Assembly (NCBI GenBank): GCA_961205875.1
Contig: OY540817.1
Coordinates: forward strand, 5,925,001-5,989,000
Source: Sialis fuliginosa
Taxonomy: Eukaryota; Arthropoda; Insecta; Megaloptera; Sialidae
DNA length: 64,000 nt
Direction: 5' to 3'
The notes under the pieces are model-generated. The model worked only from the letters and a program-made list of their open reading frames with translations, was not told where the DNA came from and searched no databases. The stretch's first letter is position 1; each line of letters opens with the position of its first letter. Made by a program: the position numbers and the translations under genes. This document shows, piece after piece, positions 49,160 to 62,610 of this stretch.

Positions 49160-49665
49160 GATATTAAACCTTTGGCAAATTAGACAGCGCTGAAGCGTCG
49201 CTGCATTGACCTCGATAATCCGATCCGTATAAATGAATGAGCCTGACACTGAAGCTACCACCGCATATTGGACGAAAAACATTTCAATAAAAAATATCTC
49301 GCGAATAAGTGATTGCTGACTGTAGATATATATTTAATTCAAACCCCAAGAAATCCATCAGACTTAAATAAGATTACATAAAACCCACTTAACCAATCAA
49401 TTCAAAGCATCACTCACACCGTGGTGGGCAGATAATTCGCATCAAACAGAAGACACCTCAATACCTATGGGTGTCTTCAGGGCGGGGAGTCACGTACAGA
49501 CACACTGACTGCATGTAAAACTGTCCGAAACACGGCTGAATACGCAAAGCCTTATTTCACAGACATTTGCATTTAGACTGTATTGTTGTTTTCCGGGATT
49601 ATGTAACGTAAACTTTAGTGTAGATTTTCAGATTGCGATAGCCCGGGTACGGAGGACGAATTTGT
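49160..49665 (+). promoter_or_regulatory. Unique, relatively GC-rich island with strong splice donor (possible first exon)
   Basis: This stretch lacks the repeat families seen elsewhere and is visibly richer in G+C (GGTACGGAGGACGAA, CTTCAGGGCGGGGAG). It ends GACGAATTT|GTAAGTATG, a near-consensus 5' splice site at 49664. No long open frame. It could be a promoter plus non-coding first exon of a plus-strand gene. Confidence 0.35.
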
Positions 49666-52600
49666 AAGTATGTTTGTTTGTTTGTGGAGTTAATTTTTGT
49701 TCTGTTGTTTGTTGTAACGGTTAACACATGCTCACAAAAAAGTTATTTTTTGTAAAAAATAAATAAATTTTATAAAATACTAGCGCATTGGACCCGTTAT
49801 TACCCGGGGATATTAATTTAATTAAACATAAAGTAATCATGCCCACCCAACATGCTCACCCAACGCTCTTACCCAGCATTCTCACATCACACGGTTCACT
49901 GCGAATTGTTTTTTCCAGCTTCATGAAACTTACACAAAATATCCACAAATTATACACCTAAACTTAACCTATCCATTAGTGAAAACCGGAATAAAATCCA
50001 TTTAGTAGTTATTGAAAAAATCGCGTAAAATTATATTTTCAAGCTCCCAGGAAACACCAGGTCTTGTCTTAGAATTTCTATGAAAATCAAAAATAAATAA
50101 ATAAATAGGTTACCTTTCTACTCTGCGCGCTCATATTGCCCTGTGTTAATTGCCCTCGCAGAGTAGAGAAACGCGCTTAGTTGTTAATTAAAATAAAGGT
50201 AGGTGCTGGTAATAATCTTAAAATTGAAGTATACCATGTTGTTAACATTCGTTTGAAGATTATAAATATTTTTTTAAATATGATAATATTAGTTTTAAAG
50301 TGTACATTTTCATGATTTAAAACACCCAAATTCAAGGTTTTATGAACTTTAAAAAAAATATAACAAATAAATGAGTAGAGTTAGAGTTATGAGTGTAAGA
50401 ACCTTTTTTAAGCGGAAAGCCCTCATGATGAAAAAAAAAGTTTTGATTTAAAAAACAACTTTTTCCTTTTGTAGGGCCTTTTTGCGTTTTTAAAAAAATT
50501 GCACCACAGTACCGACTGGCACCTTGACTTTTTAAGTTTTTTGAGGTCTCAGGTATACGAATCTGAACATAGTTAGTTGCCGGTTGTCATATTATGTCCA
50601 CTCACTTCCTTCTAGCTCTTGATCTACTAATGAAAATAAAAGTTTTATACAAAATAAAAAAATTGTTTTTACTGACCAAGAAGCCCAAATCAATAATAAA
50701 ATATATTTAACATATAAATATATCTACTGTTAACCTTTTAGACCCCCCCCCTCCCTTATTTTAAACAAAACAATACTACCATGTACCCCATTCCCCTCTA
50801 AATAAAGTTGACTCATTAAAAAAAAATTTCATTGAATTAATTATTTTATTTATTAACCTGATAAACAGTCAACAATATTTTTTTTAGTTATAAAATAACT
50901 CTTTGCCGTCTCGTTAATTTCTCAAATAGTTGTTTAAAATGTTCTGTAACGTTTTAGGCGATTTTAGGGTGTTGGTTTTATGAATCTAAATATACAAAAT
51001 AAAATAAAATGAAAAAAATTCTTGATAAAATTAAACAAAATAATTAATAACCCATTTTTTTGTTTCATAAATACGGTAAAAGAAAATCCTTACGTAAAAA
51101 TTTTGTTTCCCCCCTCCTGTATTTTTTATTCTTTTTATTTTCATTATCATAAAATAATTACCTTAATCAGCACTTTTGTGCCCTCAGCTTTATTTTTTAC
51201 GGCCTTTTTTTAGTCGCCATCATTTTTTGCTAAACCCGGAGAAATTACACCGAAATCCTGAGCCCGGAGATCCAGTATGGAAATCCTCCGAGTCAAAACC
51301 TGAGACCTGGTCACGATACTTACACACAAATACAAATCAAAAAACTATTAATACCTAATTAAAACATGAAGTATTAAGAATCGACAAATTGAAAATTATG
51401 GAGAGCTGATCGGAAAATAATAATGTTAATAACACATACAAAAGCGAATTTTATTTGTCCGCGCTTCGTGATTTATATAACGCCCACGCACCGCTTTTTC
51501 ATATTTATCAAATATAGAATCTTGTCTAAACAAATCTATGAGTAGGATGGAAAAATGTTCAAGTAGGCAGAGGAGCTATTAAAAAATCATAATTAGTTCT
51601 ATACAAAAATATATGTTGTAAATTTGATATGCACGATGTAATATTATTGTTTACTTTTTATACTGTCCTTAATTTCGAGGTTAAGTAGAATAAAAATATT
51701 TTAAATAGACCACGAAAATGTCATATTAGTAATAAAAATGTCTTAGTAAAAATAATTGATGTAGAGAATGTAATGACTTTTTTAAATTGCAAATAGAATT
51801 AAAGAAATTGCAACACCATGTATCTAATCTATTATCAATAATTATAAATCAATTTTGTATCCATAATTATCTATTCCCCCCCTCCTATTTCTTCAAAATG
51901 TAATAAGATTAATTTCATCTATTAACTGAAATACTGTAATGTAAAAATAAATGTACAAAATAATATAAAACTTGTTATATACTTTTTTTAATATCTGCGT
52001 CCGGTGTCATTTTTTGCAGATAAGAAATTAAATGATAAACAGAGAAAATGTATGTAATATATATTTTTTTAATAGCGCAATTTTAAAGCTTGAGTCAAAA
52101 ACTGATATATTTAGATTTACATCTTATATAATTTATAAAACTATTTATCTATATAACAAAAAAATAGATATAATTAATTACCTTGCATTAAATACACTTT
52201 AAAAACTGCTTATCCAATCATGACTTACAGGAATAAAAAATGTGCACAATCACAATAAAATCACTTGCACATCACAAAAATACGCACATTATAAAATTAA
52301 AATTACCGCGAAACTTTCAACTTCAACAATCACTTTATTCAAAATAATACAACTGTTTAAATAATTGCAATTAAGACAAACTGTGTGTACATTGTTATTC
52401 TACGATATACTTTATATTATATTGATTACAATCAATACAAACAAGTAATTGTCTCTATTTTAATAAGCACAATTGACATACAGACTCGCGATATCCACTC
52501 GATAAACGTTGAAACCATACTGATTTGTTTTGAAGTTTACCTGTTGCTTCATTGTCGTTCTTCAGCGCCATCTGTCAGAAAGAGTATGAACTAAATATAC

Positions 52601-54350
52601 ATAATGCATCTCAACAAAGTAAAAGTGAAGTTACTATTTTAAGATAAATTAAGATATTTTAAATAACAGGATGAAATTTTCCAAAACGCATTAATGAAGA
52701 AAAACGAAAAGTTCGTAAAAGTTAATTATTTTCAAAAATGTTATAAAATAAATTACCAGAATCCAATTCCACGAAATTGAATTTTCGTAAAAAGCATACA
52801 ATTTTACCACCCTCAATAACAAATCACAAAATAAATTACTAATTTTTACAAATGTTTGAAATTTCCAACAATTAAACCGAACAACGTGAAGTGCGTTACA
52901 TTTAGATCACGTGATAAAACAATAATTTGTCAACAATTAAAAATCTTCGAAACACGCTGTTTTCAAATATTTGCAACAATAGAAAATTATTTAGATATTT
53001 GCAAGACATTTCTGAATTGTATAATTAAAAATTATATTTTTTAAAGTGATTAATTACTTACTTTACCTGATTTTCTATAAAGTAATATGAAGTGAGTTGC
53101 ACTGAAATAGTTAAATGTAAAAAAAAAATATATTCTCTATAAAAAATCATTTTATTTAAAATCATTTGATATAAACAAAATATCAACAATACAATGCATA
53201 AAGTATCACATTAGAAATCTGAATTTTACAGCAAACCCATGATTTTTTTATATTAGAAACAAGAAAAAGAATTTAAAAAAAAAAACATGTTTTACAAAAG
53301 GGTTTACTATATTTTTTTTTATTATTGTCCATCTACCAATAACATAAAATAAACAAATCAATTAACTGACAAATTGAATTTCAAGTTAATTTTTAATAAT
53401 GAGAAATATAAAATTACATAATAAATTTTATATAGTACATTTATTTTAGTTTACTATTTACAGTTTCGAGGAACATATATACTTAAACTGCATCAATCAA
53501 CTAAATATTCTAAATTTAAAATCACTATGTATTTAAAAACATAAAAATGTCATTTTTTATAAAACCAGTGGCACACTAAAACCTAAATGAGGTATGGGCT
53601 CCATAAATTAAAACCGGAGACTTATTCTTACTCATTTACACATTATCATTCGGTTACGACACTGATATTTTTTAATGGGGTATAAAAAAAAAGATTGGAT
53701 CGTTTTTGAGTTTAGTCAATATTAAAAATGATTTTTAAATAAGAACGGAACCCTCCGCAAGTAGCATATTTTTTTATAACGATATCTTGACTATGTTAAT
53801 TATCAACATACATCAGGACCTAATTATTCAAATTAGTATTAAATAAATTAATTAATACATGCCTCGTAGGTTTTAATAGACTTATTAATAATAAATACTC
53901 GTTACTAAATGCAATAACATCTTTATTACCAATAATAATCAAACGATGTATGTTTGTAATAATTCAAATAATCAAAGAACTAAAATAACCATAAATAGCA
54001 TAAAATGAATAATTGAGGTCAGAACGTTCCGGGTAGCATCCGATTGAATGTTCGGTTCCAGTGTAAAATAAGTCCATTTCGATTCTGAAAACTGTACTTC
54101 CATTTGTACACGAAAAAATTCACACTACCGTTAAAGGGTTAATAACGTATTTTACATAAAAACCGAACCTACAATCGGATACTAGTTTCAGGTTTACAAA
54201 AAAAATTAATACTTGCAAAAGTGCGCACAATAATGTCTAAACTAGAAACTCCTCTTCCTTGAAAAAAAAAAACACTGCGCGCACGAGCAAAAAAAAAATT
54301 AATAAATAATCAGCACTATCAAAGATCAACATCAACAACATACTCGGGTT
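49666..54350. other. Long stretch without a supported gene
   Basis: Mostly AT-rich and visibly poorer in the repeat families that fill the left part. C runs near 50742 and 51875. A moderately GC-richer patch at 51,170-51,320 (AACCCGGAGAAATTACACCG, GAGCCCGGAGATCCAGTATG) and a TTCAGCGCCATCTGTCAGAA word at 52,562 are unassigned. Short frames have no family resemblance. Confidence 0.45.
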
Positions 54351-54356
54351 TTTATT
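54351..54356 (-). terminator. mof: mof polyadenylation signal
   Basis: AATAAA on the minus strand, about 40 bases past the mof stop codon. It is the first good signal after the stop, in AT-rich sequence, so it is a plausible but unproven 3' end. Confidence 0.6.
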
Positions 54357-54396
54357 TACAGTTTAGATGTCTATTAATTTGGTATATATTAAACAA

Positions 54397-56776
<2,380 letters not shown>

Positions 56777-57153
56777 TTTTAAACAACTAAACCCGTTGTT
56801 GCGCTGCAAATTATCTAGTGAGCGTTGTTCCATATGCATAACAAAGCATCAACTGTGAATAATTTATTCTACTGCGCAGCACAATTGCGCAGTTTAGTTT
56901 AGATAGAAACCAATAGAAACATTAAAATTTAAATGAACTAATAAAATAAATCTATAATTTTTAATTGTTTAATGTGTTATTGAAAATTGTAACTTTAGTA
57001 TTTTATTAGCTAATTGAAGTATTATTGATATTACTTACATTATACATTAGAAAATTTGTTATTTGTTAATAAAAATTCATTTTGTTTATAAATAGAGTAT
57101 AATACAAAAACTTCATACAAATTTAGTATCTTTTAACATAAAAATACATAATT
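56777..57153 (-). promoter_or_regulatory. mof 5' region between NOL12 and mof
   Basis: About 380 bases separate the NOL12 stop from the preferred mof start. The mof promoter and leader must lie here unless there is an upstream leader exon. The part next to mof is less AT-rich (a GCGCAG motif recurs near 56875-56892), while the rest is AT-rich. No TATA box stands out. An upstream in-frame ATG at 56839 falls inside. Confidence 0.45.
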
Positions 57154-57909
57154 TTATTTTTTTATTTTTTTTCCTTTCTGTTTACCCATTCGTGATTTAA
57201 TTTTATCATTTCTTCTTTTTAACTGCAATGATTTTTTTCTCATTTTTCGACTTTCAATTTTATTTTTTATTTGATATGCTTTACTTTTTTGAACATTTTT
57301 AGTGGCTTGATTTTTTAAAACCTTTTTAAGATCCTTTTTTGAATTAAATATTTTTTGTTCTTCTTTAACAGGTTTTTCTACTTTAGTTGTAAGATTCATG
57401 CCAGGTATTTCTGTATCACTCACTTGATCTTTCTCTTCTGTCGATTCAACATCAGATTCATACTGTGCACGATTTGGCCCAATCCAATTATTTTCATTCG
57501 CTATGTTATTTTCTGATAGCTCTATAACTTTTATGGTAGCATTTTCTGTTTCGTATTCTTCTGAAAATAAATTTTCAATTCCTGGGATAGACCGATGTGA
57601 CAGTACAAGTTTCTTATATCTCTCTTGTGCTTCCTTCTTTAAACGTTTTCGTTCTTCTTTTAACTGTACTTGTAAGTCCTCTTCAGCTTTTTTCTTCCGT
57701 TGCAACTTTCTTTTATGGAATCCTCCAAGAAATTCTCTAAAATATTAAAATTTAATCAAAATATTTGTCAACATAACCTATAATTTCACGTACTAAAAAT
57801 CAATTCACTTGAAAGTTACTTACTTTCTTTTCTCCTCATCAAAAACTAAATGTAGTTTATTTTTCTTGTTTTTCTTACTCTTCTTATTTGTTTTAATCGT
57901 TGTTTCCAT
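57154..57909 (-). CDS. NOL12/viriato-type nucleolar RNA-associated protein, two exons
   Basis: Member of the nucleolar protein 12 family (NOL12 in vertebrates, viriato in Drosophila), needed for rRNA maturation and nucleolar integrity. Exon 1 is 57824-57909 and exon 2 is 57154-57736, joined by GTAAGT...TTTTAG in matching phase, giving 222 residues (human NOL12 is about 213). The N-terminus carries the family signature LVFDEEKRKEFLGGFHKRK, which spans the splice junction, followed by a charged helical stretch (QRKKKAEEDLQ, then EERKRLKKEAQERYKKL) likely to form a coiled coil. The middle is acidic (ESDVESTEEKDQ) and the last 60 residues are very lysine/arginine-rich, as expected for a nucleolar, RNA-binding tail. 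The start is the first ATG before the signature, after which lysine-rich sequence begins. An AATAAA overlaps the stop codon. It lies just upstream of mof on the same strand. Confidence 0.9.
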
Positions 57910-58166
57910 TATTAAATAATTAATTTCTTATTAAACTAAAATTTGTATGTTTCTGACAGTGTGTGCGTCACACGTGGTTGTGGTTTTATTTTTCTTCTTC
58001 TTGTTTTCCAATTCAAAATTTTATACACACCTATATACCTACCTATCGAGAAAATGTTTTAAAAAGAATTTTAAAGTATGAGGGTCCATAAGGTGGGTTT
58101 TTGGCCCTAAAAATGACTACAAATGTCTTATTAATGTAATATTAATGTTGTTTTTTTTAATTTTTA

Positions 58167-58371
58167 GGGTCGATCCAGACTATCGTACCAGTCCCGGTCC
58201 GGTCTCGCTGCAATCAAAATATAAATAAACAATAAACAATGAAAGCATCCACACTATAAGTGTTGTGCCGGTCTCGCTCCAGTCACACTCCAATACAGTA
58301 TTTACTATAATACTGAATATTTGACTGGAGCGAGACCGGACCGGGACCGGCACGATAGTGTGGATAGACCC
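58167..58371. mobile_element. Short TIR element with TTA target duplication (Harbinger-like MITE)
   Basis: Ends are about 43-base inverted repeats starting GGGTCGATCCAGACTATCGT on the left, matched with four or so differences on the right (GGGTCTATCCACACTATCGT read inward). TTA flanks both ends (58164-58166 and 58372-58374). The arms are GC-rich (CCGGTCCGGTCTCGCT), unlike their surroundings. It sits between the NOL12 start and the orcokinin 3' exons. Confidence 0.75.
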
Positions 58372-58397
58372 TTAGTACTTGTACTTTAACGTATAAT

Positions 58398-58920
58398 CAG
58401 TGCCAGATTAAGCCAGCGCGGGGCCTGTAGCAAATGTCATAGAGACCCTTGGCAGTGGTGTCACTAAGAGGGGGGAGGGTGACACCCGGGGTGTAAATCG
58501 ATAGTGTTACTCCCCCAAAAAATTAGAAAGTGTAAGCTTTTGAATGAGCTTTAGATCATGCAAATCGAATAATTTTTCGCGGAGATATAACTGTTTGAAA
58601 ATTTGATTTTTTGTTGGTTTTTTTTAACTTATCCCTTATTTTAAATAATTTTTTTGCAGAGTGTATCATAAAACACCACTTTTACAGACAAACTTTTCTC
58701 AATTTAATGTAGGCAAATTTAGAGAAATCGATTAAAAAAATCAAAGATCGGAGCTTTAAAAATCGATTTTTCGATAAAATCGAATCGAAGTCGGAAACCC
58801 TAAAATTAAATTATTAATTACTGTAAATTTGGACACCACGTATCAACCATTGGATAATGAGATATTTTTTCGCTAAACCGCGAGAGCCCCACTTCTGCTA
58901 CATGGCTAATCCGGCACTAA
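58398..58920. mobile_element. TIR element ending in CAGTGCCAGATTA, with a possible nested insertion
   Basis: Left end CAGTGCCAGATTAAGCCAGC and right end GGCTAATCCGGCACTAA are inverted matches, and both continue into similar GC-rich words (GGGGCCTGTAGC against GTAGCAGAAGTGGGGC). A second repeat with a GTGGTGTCACTAAG boundary seems to start near 58454 inside it. Class uncertain. Confidence 0.5.
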
Positions 58921-59312
58921 TCTTTTTTTGGGTCCCGGTTTCAAAATAATTGGGTACCTCTGGTCCTTGTAATAATTTTTATTATGCAACAATTAAAATC
59001 TTACATGTTTTAAAAACATCTAAATAAACTAAATAGAAAGGGAAATTTGGTATAGAATAAAATATAATAAAATTTATTAATTTTACAATATACATTTATT
59101 ATTTTTATAATAAAATATCATACTTCAAATTAAATGTATTTAAATTTCGTTGAACAAGTATAGTACATTTACATGTATGTATTTAGCACATTTATTATAA
59201 AATAAAATTATTATTGAAGAGACAACGATTTTCAACAACGCCATTATTTCTATAAGTTTTATTTAAAATTGATTCAAAACATAAAATATATAGTTATTTA
59301 AAATGTTATTTA

Positions 59313-60192
59313 TTAATTTTTTAAATGTTTCCTCAGAAATTTGACCTGCTCAAATGGATGTTCATGCCAGCTGTAGTCGTTTTGAGAATTTAAATAATAC
59401 AGATACATTTTTTTCATTGCGTTTTCAGGTTCGTAGATATTGTAGCTGTCAGCGCTGAAAAATCAAGAAAAATTATTTGGGGGGGGGGATTATTTTATTG
59501 TATTATATATTTTTTAATTACCGATAAGTACTAAATCCCATATCCCCACCCCTCCCTCTTATGTTTTTGTAATATTAATAATGATTACCTGTTTGGGGGG
59601 TTGTACCTCTTAGCTACTCCAAATGACGCTCCTGTAAGTGAGTCAATACCGGCTCTTCTATTTCTAATCGAGAAAGGATGCCAACGTTCCAAAATCCTGC
59701 AATTAATACAAAAAAATGTGTTCTACTCTATACTCTATTTCATTTAAGAATGCAGTGGTTGCCATGGTTTTTGACGGTAAAATGCACGATTCGTACCGTA
59801 AAAACCCCGGCAACCACTGAATTCTTAAATGAAATAGAGTATAGGTCAAGTATTTTGCGTATTGATAAAAGTATTATTTTTTAAATTTCTTCAGCAACTG
59901 ATTTTTACATAAAAGAAAATCGGTCAATTTTATACAAAAAATATTTACCGAGGGTCAAATCTTTTAGCAGTTCCAAATGAAGCTCCAGTTAGTGAATCTA
60001 TGCCCCCTCGAGTATTCCTTGAAAACAGTAAAGAATTCAAGTCACTGAAAATAAATGAACAGTTAGAAAATAAATTTATTAACAGTACTTCTGCCGTTTA
60101 CCTTTGGTCGAATCTCTTAGCAGTACCAAACGATTCACCTACCAATGGATCAATGCCTCTTGTTTGTCGTTGATCAAATTGATTTAAAAGTC
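59313..60192 (-). CDS. Alternative 3' exon set, probably a second orcokinin-gene transcript, encoding three GIDxLxGxSFG peptides
   Basis: Four small exons on the minus strand join in one frame with clean GT-AG sites: 60102-60192, 59949-60044, 59589-59696 and 59313-59454, ending at TAA. The first three each encode one peptide copy: RGIDPLVGESFGTAKRF, RGGIDSLTGASFGTAKR and RAGIDSLTGASFGVAKR, each preceded by a basic cleavage site (R, R or RR) and followed by KR or KRF. The fourth encodes a tail ending FLRKHLKN. The first exon starts with two bases of a split codon, exactly the phase of the orcokinin B exon upstream, so both could splice to one shared signal-peptide exon, as orcokinin genes are known to do for their A and B transcripts. 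The peptides are not the classic NFDEIDR orcokinin A; they share only the D-S-L-x-G core with orcokinin B. A separate neuropeptide gene is the alternative. Confidence 0.7.
59728..59844. repeat. 117-base near-perfect hairpin (mini MITE) in an orcokinin intron
   Basis: Two arms of about 51 bases, beginning CTATACTCTATTTCATTTAA, pair with only a few mismatches around a 14-base loop. TA sits on both sides if the ends are taken as TACTC...GAGTA. It lies in the intron between exons 59949-60044 and 59589-59696. Most likely a short palindromic MITE; a transcribed small-RNA hairpin is possible. Confidence 0.8.
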
Positions 60193-60333
60193 CTATAGGT
60201 TTACAAAATCGATATCAGACAAATGATTTATATATACAATGAAAAAATATGAAAATAATGATAAGAAATACGTACAACATACACTTTGTTTCAATTTTTT
60301 ATTTTAAACAAATTCATTTACATTTTTTAAATA

Positions 60334-60339
60334 TTTATT
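60334..60339 (-). terminator. Polyadenylation signal of the orcokinin B transcript
   Basis: AATAAA on the minus strand, about 105 bases past the B-exon stop and before the next alternative exon at 60192. It fits a B transcript that ends here. Confidence 0.5.
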
Positions 60340-60443
60340 TAATATATATACAGTCAATTATTAAATTATGATTGATTTTCTTGATTGGTACTACTGATTA
60401 ACTTTAGCTTCAGTCGTTTAAAATCCGAATCGCTATCGCTTAC

Positions 60444-62083
60444 TTATCTTTTAAGTAAGTTTGTTCCTCCAAGTGAATCTAATTCTCTCTTAAGTAAATT
60501 TGATCCTCCGAGCGAATCCATTTCTCTTTTAAGTAAGTTTGTTCCTCCAAGTGAATCTAACTCTCTCTTCAATAAATTTGTACCTCCAAGTGAATCTAAC
60601 TCTCTCTTCAATAAGTTTGTACCTCCAAGTGAATCTAAATTTCTTTTGAGTAAATTACTTCCCCCAAGTGAATCTAACTCTCTTTTCAATAAGTTTGTTC
60701 CTCCAAGTGAATCTAACTCTCGCTTCAGTAAGTTTGTTCCTCCAAGTGAATCTAACTCTCGCTTCAGTAAGTTACTTCCTCCAAGTGAATCTAACTCTCT
60801 CTTCAATAAGTTTGTTCCTCCAAGTGAATCTAACTCTCGCTTCAGTAAGTTTGTTCCTCCAAGTGAATCTAACTCTCGCTTCAGTAAGTTACTTCCTCCA
60901 AGTGAATCTAACTCTCTCTTCAATAAGTTTGTTCCTCCAAGTGAATCTAACTCTCGCTTCAGTAAGTTACTTCCTCCAAGTGAATCTAACTCTCTCTTCA
61001 ATAAGTTTGTTCCTCCAAGTGAATCTAACTCTCTTTTCAATAAGTTTGTTCCTCCAAGTGAATCTAATTCTCGCTTCAGTAAGTTACTTCCTCCAAGTGA
61101 ATCCAACTCTCTCTTAAGTAAATTCGAACCTCCAAGAGAGTCTAAAGTTCTTTTAACTAAGTTATTTCCGCCAAGTGAATCAAAATGTCTGTCATTTATG
61201 TTATTAAATGAATATAATCTTCTCTTATCTAATAAATTAGGGCCTCCAAGTGAATCTAACTCTCTTTTAAATATAGTTGAGCCTTCAAGAGAGTCTAAAG
61301 TACTTTTAATTAAATTATTACCTCCAAATGAATCTAAACTACTTTCAAGTGAATTTCTAGGATCAAATGAATATAATTTTCTCTTATTTATTATATTACT
61401 ACCCCCAAGAGGATCTAATGTTCTTTTAAGTAATTTTGTACCCCTAAGTGAATCTAAATTTATCTTAATTAAATTTGGGTCAGCAAATGAATCTAATGAA
61501 TTCCTATTTCTCAAAAAATATATAGCTCTTTTAAGTATATTTGTACCTCCAAGAGAGTCTAAAGTTCTTTTAATTATGATATTCCCTCCAAGAGGGTCTA
61601 AAGGTATTCTAAGGATTTTTTCATCGTTAAATTGCCTTTTAAGTAAGTTGGTTCCACCAAGGGAGTCAAGCTCTCTTTTCAAACGTTTAGCACCTCTCAG
61701 AGAATCTAACTGTTTTGCAAATACACTGATTTCTTCAGCAGAGTTATAAGTCTTCTTTGGAGGGTTTGTGCCTGGTAATGAATTCAACTCGCTTGAAAAT
61801 AAATTCTTATCTTCTAGAGAACTAAAATCTCTATTTAACATTGTATTTGTTCTAAATAAAGTATTAGAATCGATAGGAAGTCTTTGTTTTTTCCACATTT
61901 TTCCTCTGGAATTTATTTTGAATTCTTTTCTCAAGAGAGATATTCCTTCATTTGATTCTAATACAGTTTTGAATAATTTTGTTGCGCCGATTGTATCGAT
62001 TTGCCTTTTCAATATCTTTGCATAATATCTAAGATTTTTGTTCGCCAAACGGATTGGTTTTTTTACGGCAACTTTTGAATAAT
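60444..62083 (-). CDS. Orcokinin precursor, orcokinin B repeat exon (terminal exon of the B transcript)
   Basis: Encodes the secreted prohormone part that prohormone convertases cut at Lys-Arg sites into orcokinin B peptides; Drosophila orcokinin B is GLDSIGGGHLI. The exon opens after a good acceptor (TTTTTGTAG, 62084 on) and ends at a TAA, 545 codons. After about 110 spacer residues come roughly a dozen degenerate units (for example LDPLGGNIIIKR, FDSLGGNNLVKR), then 18 nearly identical 13-residue units of the form ELDSLGGTNLLKR or ELDSLGGSNLLKR. Every unit is separated by KR. There is no signal peptide in this exon, so it must be spliced to an upstream exon not identified here; the first ATG at 62048 is internal. 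The first complete codon follows two bases, so the upstream exon must end with one base of a split codon. Family assignment is from the peptide motif; the exact number of released peptides is inferred. Confidence 0.88.
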
Positions 62084-62610
62084 CTACAAAAATAATTCCA
62101 CAATTTATTTTTAATATAGAATAATATTATTTACAAAATAATACATACATTTATAAAACTGCTATGTACAATGCAAATTCTTCGTAAGAAACTGTTTAAC
62201 AGATATGAATATGTACAGTTTTTATACACATATCTATATATTTACAAACATAAACCCCGTGTGCTGAAAATGATAACTGAATTTTTATTATAATATACGT
62301 CTTGATAACTAACCTTTTCTTCTCAAACACTAAAAATAATTTTAAAAGTTGGTGTGTACTTGGATAGACAAATCAAAAATCAGTACCTATATAGATGTAT
62401 TTTATAAAGTAGTTTTTCTGTTCTGCATTATATCTAGTATAAATATGAATGAATTGACCCCTCCCTAATCTTGGACCATCAGGCTAGAGCCTTATCAGCC
62501 CCTCCCTTTTTTAATACATTTATTTATAAAGATATAATGTGCTTAAAATGTAAAAATTATATTATTTCGTTTATATTAAGAATCAAATATTAATAGTAAT
62601 ATAAGAAAGT
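62084..62610 (-). other. Orcokinin upstream intron or flank, no supported exon
   Basis: AT-rich sequence between the B exon and the next repeat. A 16-base stretch at 62314-62329 has an acceptor-like left edge (TTTTTAG), a donor-like right edge (GTTAGT) and the right phase for the B exon, but microexons cannot be supported from sequence alone. Confidence 0.4.

Noticed and set aside
60385-61749. 454-codon open frame on the plus strand across the orcokinin B exon (FVPPSESNSLF repeats), plus a 149-codon frame in a third register
   Set aside because: It is the antisense image of the 39-base coding repeat: a repeat with length divisible by three and no stop in one unit stays open in other frames. 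The minus strand has the KR-separated neuropeptide pattern.
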